The notes: generated from the letters alone by a model not told the origin. A DNA stretch of 64,000 nt from Sycobia sp. Sy_11 (GCA_018907035.1 JACCIC010000140.1:1123501-1187500); one strand, 5' to 3'; counted from the first letter of the stretch, positions 35,235 to 47,929 are shown. Program-made: numbers and translations.

Positions 35235-35815
35235 TTTATAATGATGCCATTGATGTGCTAGTACGTGCTAATATGAAGAGATTAGCATGTACATACAATA
35301 ATAAAAAGATTTGTGAGTATTTGGAAGAGGACAACATCAGAGGACAGCGATGAGAAAATAGTAAGAAGATTGAAACATAATCAAATAACAATGAATTAAG
35401 GACGAATGCCTAGAAGATAATTGTACGTGATTTTGAAGAATAGAAACGTGAGAGGATAGACGCGTGTTCGAGCGAGCAAATAAATCAATACATAAAATAT
35501 TAATTAGAATTTTGAACAAAATCAATTTTGGCGTTGAAAAACCTCTCATAGTAGAATAGAGCGTATAGAACGCATAGCGTATACAACGCATATAAAGGTT
35601 CGCGACACACAAATGCACACACAATATGCGTACATATTATATATAACCACATATACACGTACGTACGTGCTATCCACATATACGTGTTATAGACATATTA
35701 ATTTCGTGGGAACTACCGTCTGAGTAAGCGAAACATGAACAGATTTGAAGAACTTTTTTTTTTTCGTTGAAAGATCCTGGCAGGGCAGAGGAGATCCTCG
35801 AATTTCAAATGATGA
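35235..35815. other. AT-rich stretch with a CACGTACGTACGTG palindrome
   Basis: AT-rich DNA with short repeated words of the TATAGAACGCATA type near 35563-35590. A perfect 14-bp palindrome made of ACGT units lies at 35656-35669. Confidence 0.5.
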
Positions 35816-35819
35816 CCCG

Positions 35820-36370
35820 AAATGGATTCTTTTCCGCGCGCTCCGCTCGGACCGCTGCAGTCGGTAAACGGGGCAGAGAGCTCTCCTGTTCCAGATAGGG
35901 CCCGCCATCAAGTCCGTACCGCCGCCCGCGCGCATCCGTCGCAGACCGTTGGGTCCCACGCTTTCCCTCTGGCTCGGGCGAAAATTCACTACGCGAGCTA
36001 TAGGTCTGTGGCGAAGTGCCCTTCGTTCTCCATTAGAACCATTAAGACATTGAGAAATTGGACTCCCATCCGGTACGGTGGCTTCCACGCGATACTTCTC
36101 AGATTATTTAGAATGGCGCGACGTTGTTTTCGCGAACGCGCGTGTGACTTCGACGAAGGGGCTAAACTGAGGATGATTGAGTCGGTGAATGTTTGTTGGG
36201 CGAAGTATCGAGCTTCGGCGCTCCCGTTGGGTTAAGCACTCGGACATTGGCGAGTATTTCCCCGCTGCCAAAACACTGGGATGGGAGGAATCGCCAAGGT
36301 CCCCCCTTCCGCGTAAGGCCTCGTCTCGCCTAATTAGCCGTGGACGCGCCAACACGACCTATTAAGGATT
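35820..36370. other. GC-rich, CpG-dense patch
   Basis: A plus-strand frame of 137 codons (35822-36235) and a minus-strand frame of 133 codons (35687-36088) are open over much of the same DNA. Neither resembles a known protein. Compositional openness is the likely cause. Confidence 0.45.
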
Positions 36371-36379
36371 GGGCTCGGT

Positions 36380-37890
36380 AGGAAGCAGAGGTTCGACACA
36401 CAACAAAAAAGAAATATATATTTAAGTAGATACGTATACAAGTATGACACTTGCTTATTTTATTTAACTCAATAACTACAGAAACTGTTACTAAGATTTT
36501 ACGTTAAGTGTAATAAAAATACACTTATAGTTTGGATAGCTCAACTGTATGTATAAATGTTAACGATAACGTGGCTGAACAAGAAGCCACGACGCTGGCG
36601 CACATCCTTATACACGTGTAGGCTCCGCCCTTTATCGGCGCGCCGCAGTTTCCGCTCGAGCGTTTCCGTAAACCCGAAAGAAAGGGACAATGCTAAATGC
36701 GAACATTTTCTTCGCCAAGTAAATATATTAACAATAAGAATCGCTCGCTGCATTCCTCGCAGCGGGTCAAACAGCTTCAAGCTAGGGGCTAAACAGCCGT
36801 GATTGCCAAGCGAATCACGCTGAGCGAGTCGCCCGCGAGCTCATCTTCTTACACTTTTTACTTTTTTATTTTTTTTATTAAATTACGCATTCTTAATAGT
36901 TACTCTCAATTAATCTTAAATAATTATAAATTTTTTCATTGTCTCTTTCTTTACGTTATTTTTATTGTTAGATTCATATTACATTTTTCTAGTAATTGCT
37001 AATGTGTTGTTTATAAATAGCGCTCAAATTTTTTCGCGGAAACAATTATTCGGCATCAATTTACGGAAATACTGCTCGACATTATTTACCATTTGCGCTT
37101 TTCTTCACAATTTTACTTATGAGAATTTTTCGTAAATATCACATACTAACTTCGCTTAAATTGCTATTTACAAATATATTTCGTTTTGTGCTAATCACTA
37201 CATTACTAAATGAAAATTTTAACTCTACTAAATTAAATATACTTAATTATTCTAAATTCAACATAGATATTTTTTTTTCTGTCGTTTTATTTATCGACAA
37301 ACTGTAACTTATATTTCTGTTTTTAACACGACCGATGATCGCGCGATAAGAGAGCTCTCGGATTTTTCGTCGCTGCGTTTAGTATTTGCCCTTTGCGTAC
37401 ATTCGGAACACTTGATTTTATCGTGCGTTTGGTACACCTTTCATCCCCTCACTCAGTGGAGGTTTCTTATACCGCTTATTTCCGTTGTAATAAAGATACT
37501 TTATTCAATCTAATTACATTGTATCTAAATTATCTATTTCTCAACCTCAAGCGCATCCGCTATTATTGAGATACGCTATATATTGAACTTTATATAAACT
37601 TCAATTCCTTCCGCATCAATTAGACATTAAAGCCATTTTTATAATATTAATCGACATGTTATTTACTATGCAAAATAAGATTACTCATTTCGGTATTCTT
37701 CTACACACATTCTTCATAAAAAAATCAGTGGAAAAAATAGGTTAAAGAGTATACCGAACTATCGTCCTTTTTGCACGGTCTGTGAAACAATCTTTCCGGA
37801 AATGTCAGTTAGAGACTGTACTAATACAAGAAAAAATATCAATTCAAACAGCAACGTTACTTTTCTTACTCTTCTTACTTCGTTACTCTT
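36380..37890. other. AT-rich stretch with a small balanced segment
   Basis: Mostly AT-rich. A more GC-balanced segment at about 36575-36840 has frames open on both strands, none recognisable. The part from about 36850 to 37320 is very T-rich. Confidence 0.45.
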
Positions 37891-37899
37891 CTACTACTG

Positions 37900-38250
37900 C
37901 AGTATATATTTCAGTTACCGTGCAATTTAGCTTGCCGCTCGCCTCTCCCTTGGGCGGCTGCAATACGTCGCTGCAATTGCTAAGCTCTCGGCCTCGGTCC
38001 ACGGAAATCGCTGTCGAGCCCGGCCTGATCGACGATGCGCGAATCGTCCCGAGCCATATTCGCGACCGAGCTCGTGCCTCCCGAGGGGCGACGAAGAAGC
38101 CAAGATCCCGTTCATTTTCTTCCGTCGCCGCTGGTCCGACCTTGACGCTGGAAGACGGAGAACTTTGAGATTCCGGGCGAAATCTTTTCCGCGTTATAAC
38201 GGTGGAGCGGAGCGGCGTTAAAGTTAAAAGTCGAAGCTGCAAGGGACGCG
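37900..38250. other. CpG-rich patch
   Basis: A short GC-rich block with frames open on both strands (for example 37782-38168 plus and 37883-38242 minus). No known domain was seen. Confidence 0.45.
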
Positions 38251-38254
38251 TCGA

Positions 38255-38985
38255 GAATAATGGAAAAGCTCAGCTTATTCGTCCCATCAGTCACCTTTGT
38301 CTGTCAAATATCCTGAGTTTAATAATGCGGGTTGTCGTCTTAATTATTAAAATTGTCATTTACGTGCAATTACAAAATAGCACATTGGACAATATTTTGA
38401 AATATTAGATTTTTCAAAATTATGTTATCATCGTAGGTGAGAGTGGCATAAATTTTATGATTATGATTTGCACCTGTTCGGTACTCATAGACGTGCACGT
38501 ATATTATGCTAAAGATATGGTAAAATATAGTTATTGAATAATTAGTTAATTAAATAATTAGTTAATTAAAAGTTAGAAAGTGTATGAAAGGAGAAAGGGA
38601 AAAACAATGGTGTAATGAATACTTTGCCTAAGAATCCATTCAATTTCATTCCCTATTGTAATGCAAATACGAAACTTTATCTCTATTCAAAATTAACTTC
38701 TTCTATTCAATCAAATATTAGAATGCGAATAACATAAAAGAAGAATTATTCTCGAACTACGTTGTGCTCTAATACAGTTCAGTGCTTGAAAGTGTTACTT
38801 TCAAATTTAAAAATCTATAAGATTGTTAAAGAAAATCGGAAAGAATATATTTCCGTAAATAATTAATAATTCTATTACTAATTATCAAGGACACTCACGT
38901 TGGTCGACGGTTTATTTGGAAATTTTTTTATTTTTTTCAAAATTTCTACTATAAACAAATTTTCAGACGTATCCGTTATATTTCC
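38255..38985. other. AT-rich stretch with a 16-bp tandem duplication
   Basis: AT-rich DNA; the only distinct feature is the tandem duplication at 38537-38568. Confidence 0.5.
38537..38568. repeat. Two-copy 16-bp tandem repeat
   Basis: The unit AATAATTAGTTAATTA is present twice with no mismatch and no gap. Confidence 0.9.
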
Positions 38986-39132
38986 GAAACACCAAATCGG
39001 CAAGTGCAGAGACGTGGAATCGCGTTCACGCCCGTCTTCATCCCCTCACAACGACTTAATCGCATCGCCGCATCTTAATGCCGGAGTTTTGAAGATTGCA
39101 CTTTTAACGACTAGTCGGACTAGCGTAGAAAT

Positions 39133-39157
39133 AGAGAGAGAGAGAGAGAGAGAGAGA
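39133..39157. repeat. (AG)n microsatellite
   Basis: A perfect 25-bp AG array. Confidence 0.94.
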
Positions 39158-39389
39158 TGTAGAGGGTGAGATGGTGAAGGGGGCGAGAGGTTTTCGGTCG
39201 GCCCGACAGAAGAGGCCAGATACCGCGAAAGATAGACAAAGGACGGAGGAGGAGGAGGAGGCTGAAAACCGCGGGACATCCTTCGAAGCTCTTTGCAAGT
39301 GGCTCGAAAAGTTTCGGGCGATAGCTATACGTCGCCAGCGGGGGCTGGGGGACGAGGGGGGGGGTTGCTCGCGGAAGTTTTTGCGCGAG

Positions 39390-39391
<2 letters not shown>

Positions 39392-39437
<46 letters not shown>
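39392..39437. repeat. (TA)n microsatellite
   Basis: A perfect 46-bp TA array directly after a GC-rich segment. Confidence 0.97.
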
Positions 39438-39439
<2 letters not shown>

Positions 39440-39739
39440 TATTTGTGTTGAGAGGCGAAGATTTGAGCCATTGTTCTTCCACGGCGACGGAGGCGCGCTC
39501 TCGTACTGGGCGAACTTTATAGAGTACGACGATAAAAGTCGAGGAAGGCCGTGAACTCCGTCGTCGCGCTCGGGAATAATCGATTTCCTCTCGAGCTCAC
39601 AGTCCGAGCAGGGTATTGGATGGCACGTCGGAGTTGAGGCGAATGATTTTCAGTCTCTCTTCCATAATTCTCCTTGATATTACTATTTTCGACATTGTCA
39701 TCGGGGAGGGGGGGGCGGTGGGCTATATTTGAAAATATA

Positions 39740-40055
39740 GGTCAACGCGATTCGACAATACGCGATCGCGTTATTTTCACGAATGTGCTTTCTGCGCTTG
39801 TTTTTGAAATAACTTGAAGCGATGAAAAAATGTCGGAAATGCATTAGGAAAATATTTTCGATTTTTTTTCGTACGATTTTATGAATGATATTTTAAACTT
39901 TTGTTAGAATTGTTATCGAATTTTTATTTAAAAGATTGAAGAATATTGCATTTTGATTTCTGCGAGGATTTCAAAATAAATGGATAAATTAATATGCGAA
40001 AATAAAAAACTAGTAGAAATAGTGAGAAATTAAAAAATTATTTGAACATATATAT

Positions 40056-40107
<52 letters not shown>

Positions 40108-40490
40108 GAATGCAATGATTGTGATTGCAAACATAGTAAAATTTAATGTTTTTTTTTGTCAATATTATACAAATTTTAATATTTGAAACCCATTATTAAT
40201 TGGATGAATTTGCTTTATATTTTATTAAAACACAAATAAAACTTTTTTTTCAATCATCTTTATCTTGCAGAGCCGTCACGAGCTGAAAACTTTGATAATG
40301 AAAATAGTTTTCGCAATAATACTAATAGGGTCGATTCTTAAATTATAAAGAATTGTGTCAATTTCTAGATTGATATAAATTAATGCTAATAAAATATAAG
40401 CAAAAAGTCTTTATAAAGTAAGCATCAAATACCGTTCAAACGCGAGGCGTAAGCTGACATTCGAAGCATACTGCTTAAAACAAAGCAGAC
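39740..40490. other. AT-rich stretch, nothing coding recognised
   Basis: AT-rich DNA interrupted only by the AG array at 40059-40109. Confidence 0.5.
40059..40109. repeat. (AG)n microsatellite
   Basis: A 51-bp purine array of AG units, with one GGG interruption at 40096-40098. Confidence 0.96.
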
Positions 40491-40499
40491 AACATTTTC

Positions 40500-41580
40500 C
40501 TCCTTAACTATGGGACTCGAAAATTTCATTTTGCGCTCGTCACGTACCATCGACTATTGTGCGTTCGCTCCTCGAAATCTGCCACTATCGCATTGCACCG
40601 TACTGTATGGGCTAAAATTTACAAAGCCCACGTGGCTTGTTTAGCCCCAAGCTGTCGTTCTCTGGCAGGCGAGCCATCCCATCGCCAGTTTGATTAATTC
40701 ATGGCTGAAACAAGAAACGGAACAATGAATATTATTCGATCCGTGCTCGAGCCACGGCCGAGCTGCACGTCCAGCCTGCCCTCGCAATCTCCGCCCGTTC
40801 GAGACGCGCTAACGCCGCGGGTGGCGGAGGTGAAGGTGGCGTGGGGGGTGGGGGGGGAGTGAATTTCGCCGGTCCCTCGACGGCTGGCTGTTTTACGCCG
40901 CGCCTCGAAATTATCGGAAAAATCGTAATTTCCGCGGCTACGATCGTGCGCGGCGAGCCCCCCGTTCGCCGGCCTTCTGTCCCATTCCGCCCCTCGTTGC
41001 CGGCCTCGCTCGTACAAAACCCGCGCAGAAGAAAAAAAACTGGTTTTCGGACTTTGCATCCGCGCGCTCGCTTCGTTCGGTTTCGATCGTCCCCTTCCCC
41101 TCCTCCGCCGCCTCCGCCGCCGCCCCTCGCCCCTCTCGAGCTCCAATAACAGTTCCAACGAGAGCCGAGCCCCGACCTTAATTGGCCTTGAGGGGCGGCG
41201 GCGTCGGGGGAGGATTCGCTCGCGGGAACACGCGCCCTCTGTGTGCATCGGCCTAGGTTCCTATTATTTCCCGGGGATTCTTCGCGCTCGCATAATGCGA
41301 TGGCCGCGCTGAATAGCAATGGATGCTGCTGCCGAGCCTTTAATTAGCCCGAACCGCGCGACGCGTCGTCGTCCGTGGGCGCGCCGCCCCAACGCTCGAG
41401 TGCTCTGCGATAACGATCGTTGGCGTAGAGTTCGGCCTAGATCGGTAGATCGCTTGCGAGCGTAGATCCCTCGCTTTATCCATTCGTGCGCCAAAGCGAC
41501 TCGTGCCCGTCTTTTATTGTCGCGCGCTCGCCGATAAAAGTCCACCCCTCGCTCGTGTAACAACACGGATTTCTTGTAAG
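40500..41580. other. GC-rich, CpG-dense patch (about 1.1 kb)
   Basis: It begins with an E-box-centred palindrome (40609-40647) and includes a G-rich segment (about 40820-40860) and a CCGCCT-type repeat (about 41098-41130). Long frames are open on both strands at 40694-41319, rich in Arg, Gly and Pro and without domain resemblance. A 53-codon ATG frame at 40700-40861 was also seen and not recognised. The block resembles a CpG-rich control region. Confidence 0.5.
40609..40647. promoter_or_regulatory. Imperfect palindrome centred on a CACGTG E-box
   Basis: The outer arms GGGCTAAA (40609-40616) and TTTAGCCC (40640-40647) are exact complements. Inside them, AAGCC and GGCTT flank CACGTG (40629-40634), with a few unpaired bases on the left side. 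CACGTG is bound by bHLH factors of the Myc/Max and Clock/Cycle type; binding here is inference. Confidence 0.5.
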
Positions 41581-41584
41581 AACT

Positions 41585-42355
41585 GAGGGATGGAAATTTT
41601 ATTTCGAGTCGTCAAACTTAGATGGATGTATATATATATATATTTAAACAGATAGAGAGTTGAAGAAAGAGATGCAGAGAGGACGAAAGACTTGAGACGA
41701 GAGACGGACGGAACCGAGACGGAGGATTAAGTGAATACGAAATTATTTTTTGATGTCTAGCGGAGGAACGGGATCTTATTTAAAAATTTATGGCTCGCAA
41801 TTTGGCCTTTATACGTACGCGCTGTTGTACGGTATAAATTTAATATTCCATGCAAATTTTCCTGTAATTTCGCCCCTTAACGTGAAAAATTGCCCTGTCC
41901 TTTCGCGCAATCTGCCATTTTGTAATAATTAAGATTTTCATTTGCAAAACTTTATGCGCGCTGTTAAAAAACAAGAAGATACATTTGAACATTTAGATTT
42001 GCTACGGAGAGATGAAGTTGTTTCATGCCTCACCGCTGAGGCATATATTAGTTGTGGCGTCTGTCAATGTCGTAGATTTCAGCTATTCGAACGTACGTGT
42101 TAAATTTCTATGGATTAGTGTAAAGTCAATGTTAATAGAGTTTCTATTTAGCGACCGTGAGGATTAAACGACAGACCGCACGTATCCCTATATGATCCAT
42201 TGTCCAGCTGGCTGACGCGTTGGCTGAAACTACTTACAACTCCCCCCCCCCCCTCAATCCCGATGCCCACCGTGACACCGTGCACATCCACTCTTTTCCG
42301 CCATTTATCTCGTAGTTCCCGCACGTTCGAGACACTCGCTTTATGCTTTTTCTTC
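41585..42355. other. AT-rich stretch with one hairpin and a 12-C run
   Basis: Mostly AT-rich. ATGCCTCA and TGAGGCAT (42025-42044) form a perfect 8-bp stem with a 4-base loop. Twelve consecutive C residues occupy 42242-42253. Confidence 0.5.
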
Positions 42356-42471
42356 ATCTATTTTTTCGCTGCGCGCTTAGCGACGCTCGGGCGAGTGTGG
42401 TCTCGCGCGCCACGGCGGCCAACGAGTCCTCGACCAGTTCGGTCGTTGCACGTTGTGTAAAAAACAGAAAC

Positions 42472-42497
42472 AAAAAAAAAAAAAAAAAAAAAAAAAA
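42472..42497. repeat. Poly-A tract (26 A)
   Basis: Twenty-six consecutive A residues in a CpG-rich setting. No retrocopy body was recognised upstream. Confidence 0.95.
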
Positions 42498-42648
42498 CCC
42501 GCGACAGGGGCTAACAGTCTTTGTACGCCCCATAATGTGGCGCTGAAACTACGAGAACTTTGCTTCGTCGCGACGGCGGGCGCGGGGCGGTTTTACGGTC
42601 CCCCTTAGCGTCTACTCCGCTTTTTCCGCGCTCGAGACTCAAACGTGC

Positions 42649-42668
42649 CGCGCGCGCGCGCGCGCGCG
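42649..42668. repeat. (CG)10 alternating tract
   Basis: Ten perfect CG units, the longest pure CG alternation noticed in the window. Confidence 0.93.
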
Positions 42669-42919
42669 AGTCGATACCCGGAGAGAACCGGAGGCTGTCG
42701 CGTAGCCTGGGGAGTGAAAGTGCTTTTCCTTGTTTTTATTTATTTTTCTCCTTTTCCGTTTTCCCCCGTTCTTTTTTTTCTCTTTTTTACAAACGCACGT
42801 CCGACAAAAGGAAACTTTCCCGTCGCGCATGCTGCGTACGTCAAGCGGCTAGATTAAAAACTGATCCTGAGCGACGGGGACAGCGGCGGACGGACGCGAC
42901 GCGGGAATAAAAAAGTAAT

Positions 42920-45180
42920 TAGTTCACTGTCGTGTTTTCTTCAAATTTTATTCCATTCTTCAGCTATTTTTTTCATTACTCGGTCGACGTATGCGCCTTC
43001 TACTGCGAAATATTCTATAACAAATTGTAACAGACTCTGTTAGAATTTGTATGGACCCGTTATAAGGTCAAGCTTCCTCGAAATTGTAACTGCTATTGTT
43101 GATTTTCAATTATTACAATGATGAGTGTCTACTAGCTAATAAACTGGGCATTAAAATAGTATGTAAGTAATATTGTAACTGCTCACCCGAATAATAAATA
43201 GATAAGGCCGATCGATATATTTATTCAATATTATTATTTTTAATTTGATCTACTGTAGCCGAATATCGCCTTAGTGATCCACGCATTGTATCAGAGGGAA
43301 AAAATTCTTCTTTTACGAAATATCAAATTTTGGATTCAATAAAGTGGCCGTATATAGATTCAGTTTTTTCATACGTAATACCAAAGAAAAAGGCATTTAC
43401 TACTTTTTAAGAATTTAACGGGAGTGCTTTAAGAAAATTCCCCCAGAGATTGCTAAGGGGTCCTGGATAAGTCGAGGCTGAGTCGATAATATTAAAAAAT
43501 GCATATAGTCATACGACTCTTCAATCGTTTACATTGCCAAGGATCGTGAACTCTTGCACGATCCATTTCTGCCGCATGTCAAAAGTAAGGGAAACAGTCC
43601 ATCTTTGTCCCGGCACATTTATATATACGAGGCAGTCGCATGATTGATTATGTTTATTTTTTTCCTCGACTTATTGATTGGTTGAAATGCCGGAGCAAAT
43701 ATCCAGTACCGAAAATATTATTAATACGTATGGCAAGTAATGAGCATATTGTATAATTACATGATCTTATCGTAATAGAGAATAAAGTTCTGGAAAAAAA
43801 AATCCAGTATAGAACTGGATTGAAAATACTTAAAACTATGAGCGAAACTAATTTGCATGAAAAATTTAATAGCTGAAACGAAATTATTAATGCTCCAATG
43901 AAGAATTGCCTGAACTGTTATGTATCTCTAGGCTTACATACATTAAAATAAATTAGATTACACGAGCATTAATTAATTAATGCATGAGCAATAGGTGGCA
44001 ATAATATAGAAGTCGATAATAGTACTAGATTTTGAATAGATAGGAATGTTATTCCGTAATTTATAGATGCGATAATTTAAAGAGTGAACTATACAGTTTT
44101 TGAGGCTATAGTACACAGTCCACTGTAATTTTCATATTCCCAAGAGCATATATTTACTGACATTCTCTATTTTATCTCATCACAGTTAGTAGTATGATTC
44201 AGAATTTTCTAGACAACTAGGAGATCGTAATGTACATGTACATGTGTTACAGTTATTAAATTGAACGATAGTTTTGATCCTAAAGGATTATAAACATTAA
44301 ACAGTTCTGTGTGCAATTTTATAGGATCTTCAGTCAGTATGCTACATTGAATTCAAATGCTTTGAGACCAGTTGTTGTAATTTGAATTGGTATGTAGTCT
44401 TTTTTCATAAAATCCACTACATTATTGGCATCGTAAAAGATCTGGTCGATATTTTCAAAGACTGAATACGTTTCATTGCACGCAATTTCTATAGATCACG
44501 AGTAGACCTAAAACGAGTAACAGCACAAGCGTCAGATTGATAAGTAAATTTAAGGGACGTTTCATGGAAAACCATTGCTTATTTGAGCCGTTTACGTATC
44601 AATATTTATCGGTATTCTATATAAGTCGATAGGGAAAATAAAAACATAGAGATCAATACCGTCGACATATATGAAACATTTGCAATATTATTAATAGGGT
44701 TGTAGATGATTTTAAAAAAGAATGAATAACAGGAGATGTTTATTGGATCTTTTGTGAATTTTTAGGCCTATGATAAAGAAATGAAAAAACGTATTTCTCA
44801 TTTTTACGTTTATACTTTAATCAAGTAAATTATTTCCAATGCACATCAGCATTCTTATGTATATCCAAATTCGATAATTTCCATAGCAAAAGTAAATTCA
44901 ATGGCACAGCCAAGTTGATAATTATGACTGCGACTATCCTGACACGGTTATTTCTATACTTTCATAAATTGGTCTAGGAATTTGTATGCTGAAAAAAAGT
45001 TGCAAGCTCTGACAAGCACTTTATATTCGATTCGAGACCATTTTACCCAACTACTCTCCAAGAAAGAGATTCTTTTTTTTTACCAAAGTCTTGAATTCAG
45101 ATTCCAATGATCGAGTTGGGATCTCCGAAAGTCTAGCGGATCAAAAAAAATTTGCCAAACTCCGTCATCATTCGCTGTTT
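42920..45180. other. Long AT-rich stretch, nothing coding recognised
   Basis: About 2.3 kb of AT-rich DNA. ATTGTAAC recurs near 43024, 43083 and 43172. A perfect 8-bp hairpin (AATCCAGT and ACTGGATT) lies at 43801-43821. A palindromic GCATTAATTAATTAATGC stretch occurs near 43965-43985. Confidence 0.5.
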
Positions 45181-45229
45181 TTCCTGCACTAAATAAACAC
45201 ACGCATTCCGGCCTCCGAGGCAAACATTT

Positions 45230-45935
45230 CCGAACTTAATCCAGATAATGGAGCGCCGGAGGAGCGCGCGTTTAAACGGCCCGACAATAACCGAGAGTCG
45301 TACGCGGGAGTCGCCGTTATCGCCGCGACCCCGAGCCCGGGGCCGTTATCGCGACCCACTCCGCAGCCGCGCCGCCCTCGGAATTTCAATATCGCGCCTC
45401 GGCCCTCTCGCGACCGGCGCGTGCACGCGACAGCGGGCGCGCAACGTCTGCCGGGCTTCCGGGGCCGGGGCCTCTCCCCCCCCCCTCCTCACCGCCCCGC
45501 GTCGTCGCCTCGTGCGCTCCTCTGTGCGCGTTGAAATCTCTCAAAGAGACGCGCGGCGCGGTCCCGAGGATTCTTCGATATTTCGCCGAGAGACGCTTTG
45601 ACTGTTCTTCGCCGAGGCGTCGGGCCGAGCGGGGGGACGGCGCGGCCGGAAGAGAGAGAGAGAGAGAGAGGGGTGGGGAACCGGAGGAAGACGAGATGTG
45701 CTATATAGACGGACTCTCGTGTGCATACTTCGGAGCCCCTCCTGTCGGGCCGAGCTCTCGAGAGATAAGGCTCGGCGTTCGCTAGACGCAGTACGCTCTC
45801 TTTGTAGGCATTTTTTTCCTATACCCATAATACTTTCTCCCCCTCCCCCCCCGAGGACGGCTTCTGCACGTCGAAAATCCCCGGCTGAAGAGCCCTGCCG
45901 GGGGATTTTTCCTTCTGCTTTACGGATTTTCGAAA
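45230..45935. other. GC-rich, CpG-dense patch
   Basis: A dense CpG block with a 10-C run (45476-45485), a GA array (45651-45670) and a GC-rich hairpin (45874-45909). Frames of more than 100 codons are open on both strands at once and none is recognised. Confidence 0.52.
45651..45670. repeat. (AG)10 microsatellite
   Basis: Ten perfect AG units, followed by a G-rich run. Confidence 0.93.
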
Positions 45936-45940
45936 AATCC
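45874..45940. repeat. GC-rich hairpin plus adjacent palindrome
   Basis: AAAATCCCCGGC (45874-45885) pairs with 45897-45909 (one bulged G) around an 11-base loop. A second stem, GGATTTT and AAAATCC, follows at 45924-45940. The sequences of the two structures are also complementary to each other. Confidence 0.8.
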
Positions 45941-46029
45941 AATAGCGACGTGGATGGATTTTCTTTTTTCCACTCCGCAAACATAATATTTCGACGAACT
46001 TCCGAGGACGAAATAGCGATGTATTAATT

Positions 46030-47925
46030 CGATGTATACAATTGGACGACGAAGACGAAAGCCAACCGCGGAAATGCGTAAAATGTCAATTTGTTTTTCA
46101 ATAAACTGTACTTTTCGCGATGTGCACGAATTGTATTTTTATAAAATTACACTCCGCGCAGGTTTTTAGTTATAAAAGCGGTAATAGCGACTTTTTATAC
46201 CCGCAGAACGTCGAAACGTAATAACGTTTCCGATATTGATTTTACAATTTTACGATTGTGTATAAAAAGCAAAAAAAAAAAAAAAAACTGTTCGATATTA
46301 TAGACAACGATAATTAAATCGAGATGGGTTATTTATTCTATATCGGAAATAAATTCCGTGCATTTGTTTCTACGAAAATGCGTTCGCTTAACGGCACTAA
46401 ATGATTATAGTAAATTATTTCATCTAGTTGGATAGTCTATTAGGTGATTAAATTTAACTGAACCAAATTCGTTCTGAATAATCCATTCGTTGGACCAATT
46501 TCAGAGCAATCCATTGTGTTCCAGTAAATAGTAAAATTGCTTCCAATAATTTAATTACTTCATTGTACATTATTAGAATTTTCGGCGCGAAACGAATTTT
46601 CTAATATTAAAAAAGAACGCTATCCGCTTTTAGAGTCAATATTGAATCAGATATAACATAAAATTGAAATTTTATACAGATTTCTCTTTTTTTTTTTTAT
46701 TATTATTGGCTTCCTCGAAAGGCGCGGCGATCAAGAAAAACGCAATTAAAACTTTCTTAGACTTATTAACGGTCCGGTACAAAATGCCATTATCGTTTTT
46801 TTTTTTTATACTTCAGTACAGAAAATTATTTTTAACTCATTCCGAACTCTTTGCTCGCCCCAATTGGAAATCGATTATTCAATAATAAACGTTTGAAATC
46901 GTGGGAGAGCTGCATTGGATTACATCCTTAAAAGCAAATACGGCAAATATGCAACGTCGTTAACGCAGTTCCATCGATTATCTAAATATGAAAATCCGTT
47001 TGTTGTTTCGATTGTTTTTTTAAAATTAAATATGTAATTGAGAGAGTTCGAGATACAGCGATCTCTGTACGAGAAACGATCTCGAAGTAAAAGGACGTTG
47101 TGCAAAAATCTGCAAAGCTTACGTTTAAAGGATAGAGTCTTTTTTATTCAAATAAAAGATAAAGCTAATGCAACAATAACGCGTGAAAGATCGAGCTCCA
47201 ATGTTTGATTTGTACACGAATAATCCAAGATTGATTCAGACGTTACTCGATAGTCCACGTTAATATTTGCCCATTCTGCTATCCATCGTATTATTTTTTT
47301 AGTTGCTTCCATTCTTCAAATTTCAATCCCCACAGTTAGTAGATTGAAACACGGGCGTGACACGTAATGCTCTCGTTGCTTCTCGCGGGAGCGAACCCTC
47401 GTCTCGCGAACGAACGACAAGAAAAAAAAAAAAAAGAAAGAAAGACTAGAGACCGACTTTTCAGATATTAGCGTCGAACTTTATTTTACAACGCGAGAGC
47501 CGCAAAATCACGTTAATCCCCGGAGGATCGAAAAATCCATATAACGGCTCTGGAGGAAAATATTTTTGTTTTCGACGGATTTTTTTTTTTTTAATTTTTT
47601 TCGCTATAATCAAGCTGCGGTCTTTTGGGATTACTGATCGAGCTTCTAGGGCCAGATTTCAGAAATTCACACACTGCGTGTCCCATTGAACGCTGCTCAG
47701 TTCTTCGAATAATCCATTTTTTTTTTTTCATGAGAACTTGGCGTTGGTGGTTTCTGGGGCTGAAGTTTGAAAAGTATAGTGCCATTTGAGAGTCGTATAA
47801 AATAAAAAAGTCAAAAACAAATGGAGAAACAAATAAATATTTTCTACGACCACGTCAATGGAGAGTTACAAATTTGAATTTCGAGGGTATGAAAAAAAAA
47901 ATAAACATACACGAACAAAGCACAG
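46030..47925. other. AT-rich stretch, nothing coding recognised
   Basis: About 1.9 kb of AT-rich DNA with several A or T homopolymers, including 17 A at 46271-46287. No exon or RNA gene was recognised. Confidence 0.5.
46271..46287. repeat. Poly-A tract (17 A)
   Basis: Seventeen consecutive A residues. Confidence 0.92.
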
Positions 47926-47929
47926 GATT

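Larger units (their letters stand above)
38990..39620. other. GC-rich patch holding GA and TA arrays
   Basis: CpG-containing sequence with a GA array, a G-rich run (about 39338-39364, including 9 G at 39356-39364) and a TA array. All open frames cross the repeats. Confidence 0.5.
42360..42910. other. GC-rich patch with poly-A and (CG)n tracts
   Basis: CpG-rich DNA containing a 26-A homopolymer (42472-42497) and a 20-bp CG alternation (42649-42668). No gene was recognised. Confidence 0.5.

Noticed and set aside
35822..36235. 137-codon plus-strand frame
   Set aside because: A minus-strand frame of similar length is open over much of the same DNA, and neither is recognised.
14067..36618. Scattered CACGTG sites (for example 14067, 15674, 18207, 18541, 33004, 34673 and 36613)
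   Set aside because: A 6-mer is expected about fifteen times in 64 kb, so the number seen is not enriched. Only the site inside the 40.6-kb palindrome was kept.
37782..38168. 128-codon plus-strand frame with a hydrophobic N-terminal stretch
   Set aside because: It starts at GTG; the leucine-rich part comes from a CTT/TTA-rich segment and the rest is compositional.
40700..40861. 53-codon ATG frame on the plus strand just after the E-box palindrome
   Set aside because: Short, unrecognised, and its end is a glycine- and valine-rich translation of a G-rich run.
40694..41319. Two overlapping minus-strand frames of 184 and 195 codons
   Set aside because: Both are Arg/Gly/Pro-rich, overlap each other and a plus-strand frame, and match no family. 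Composition explains their length.
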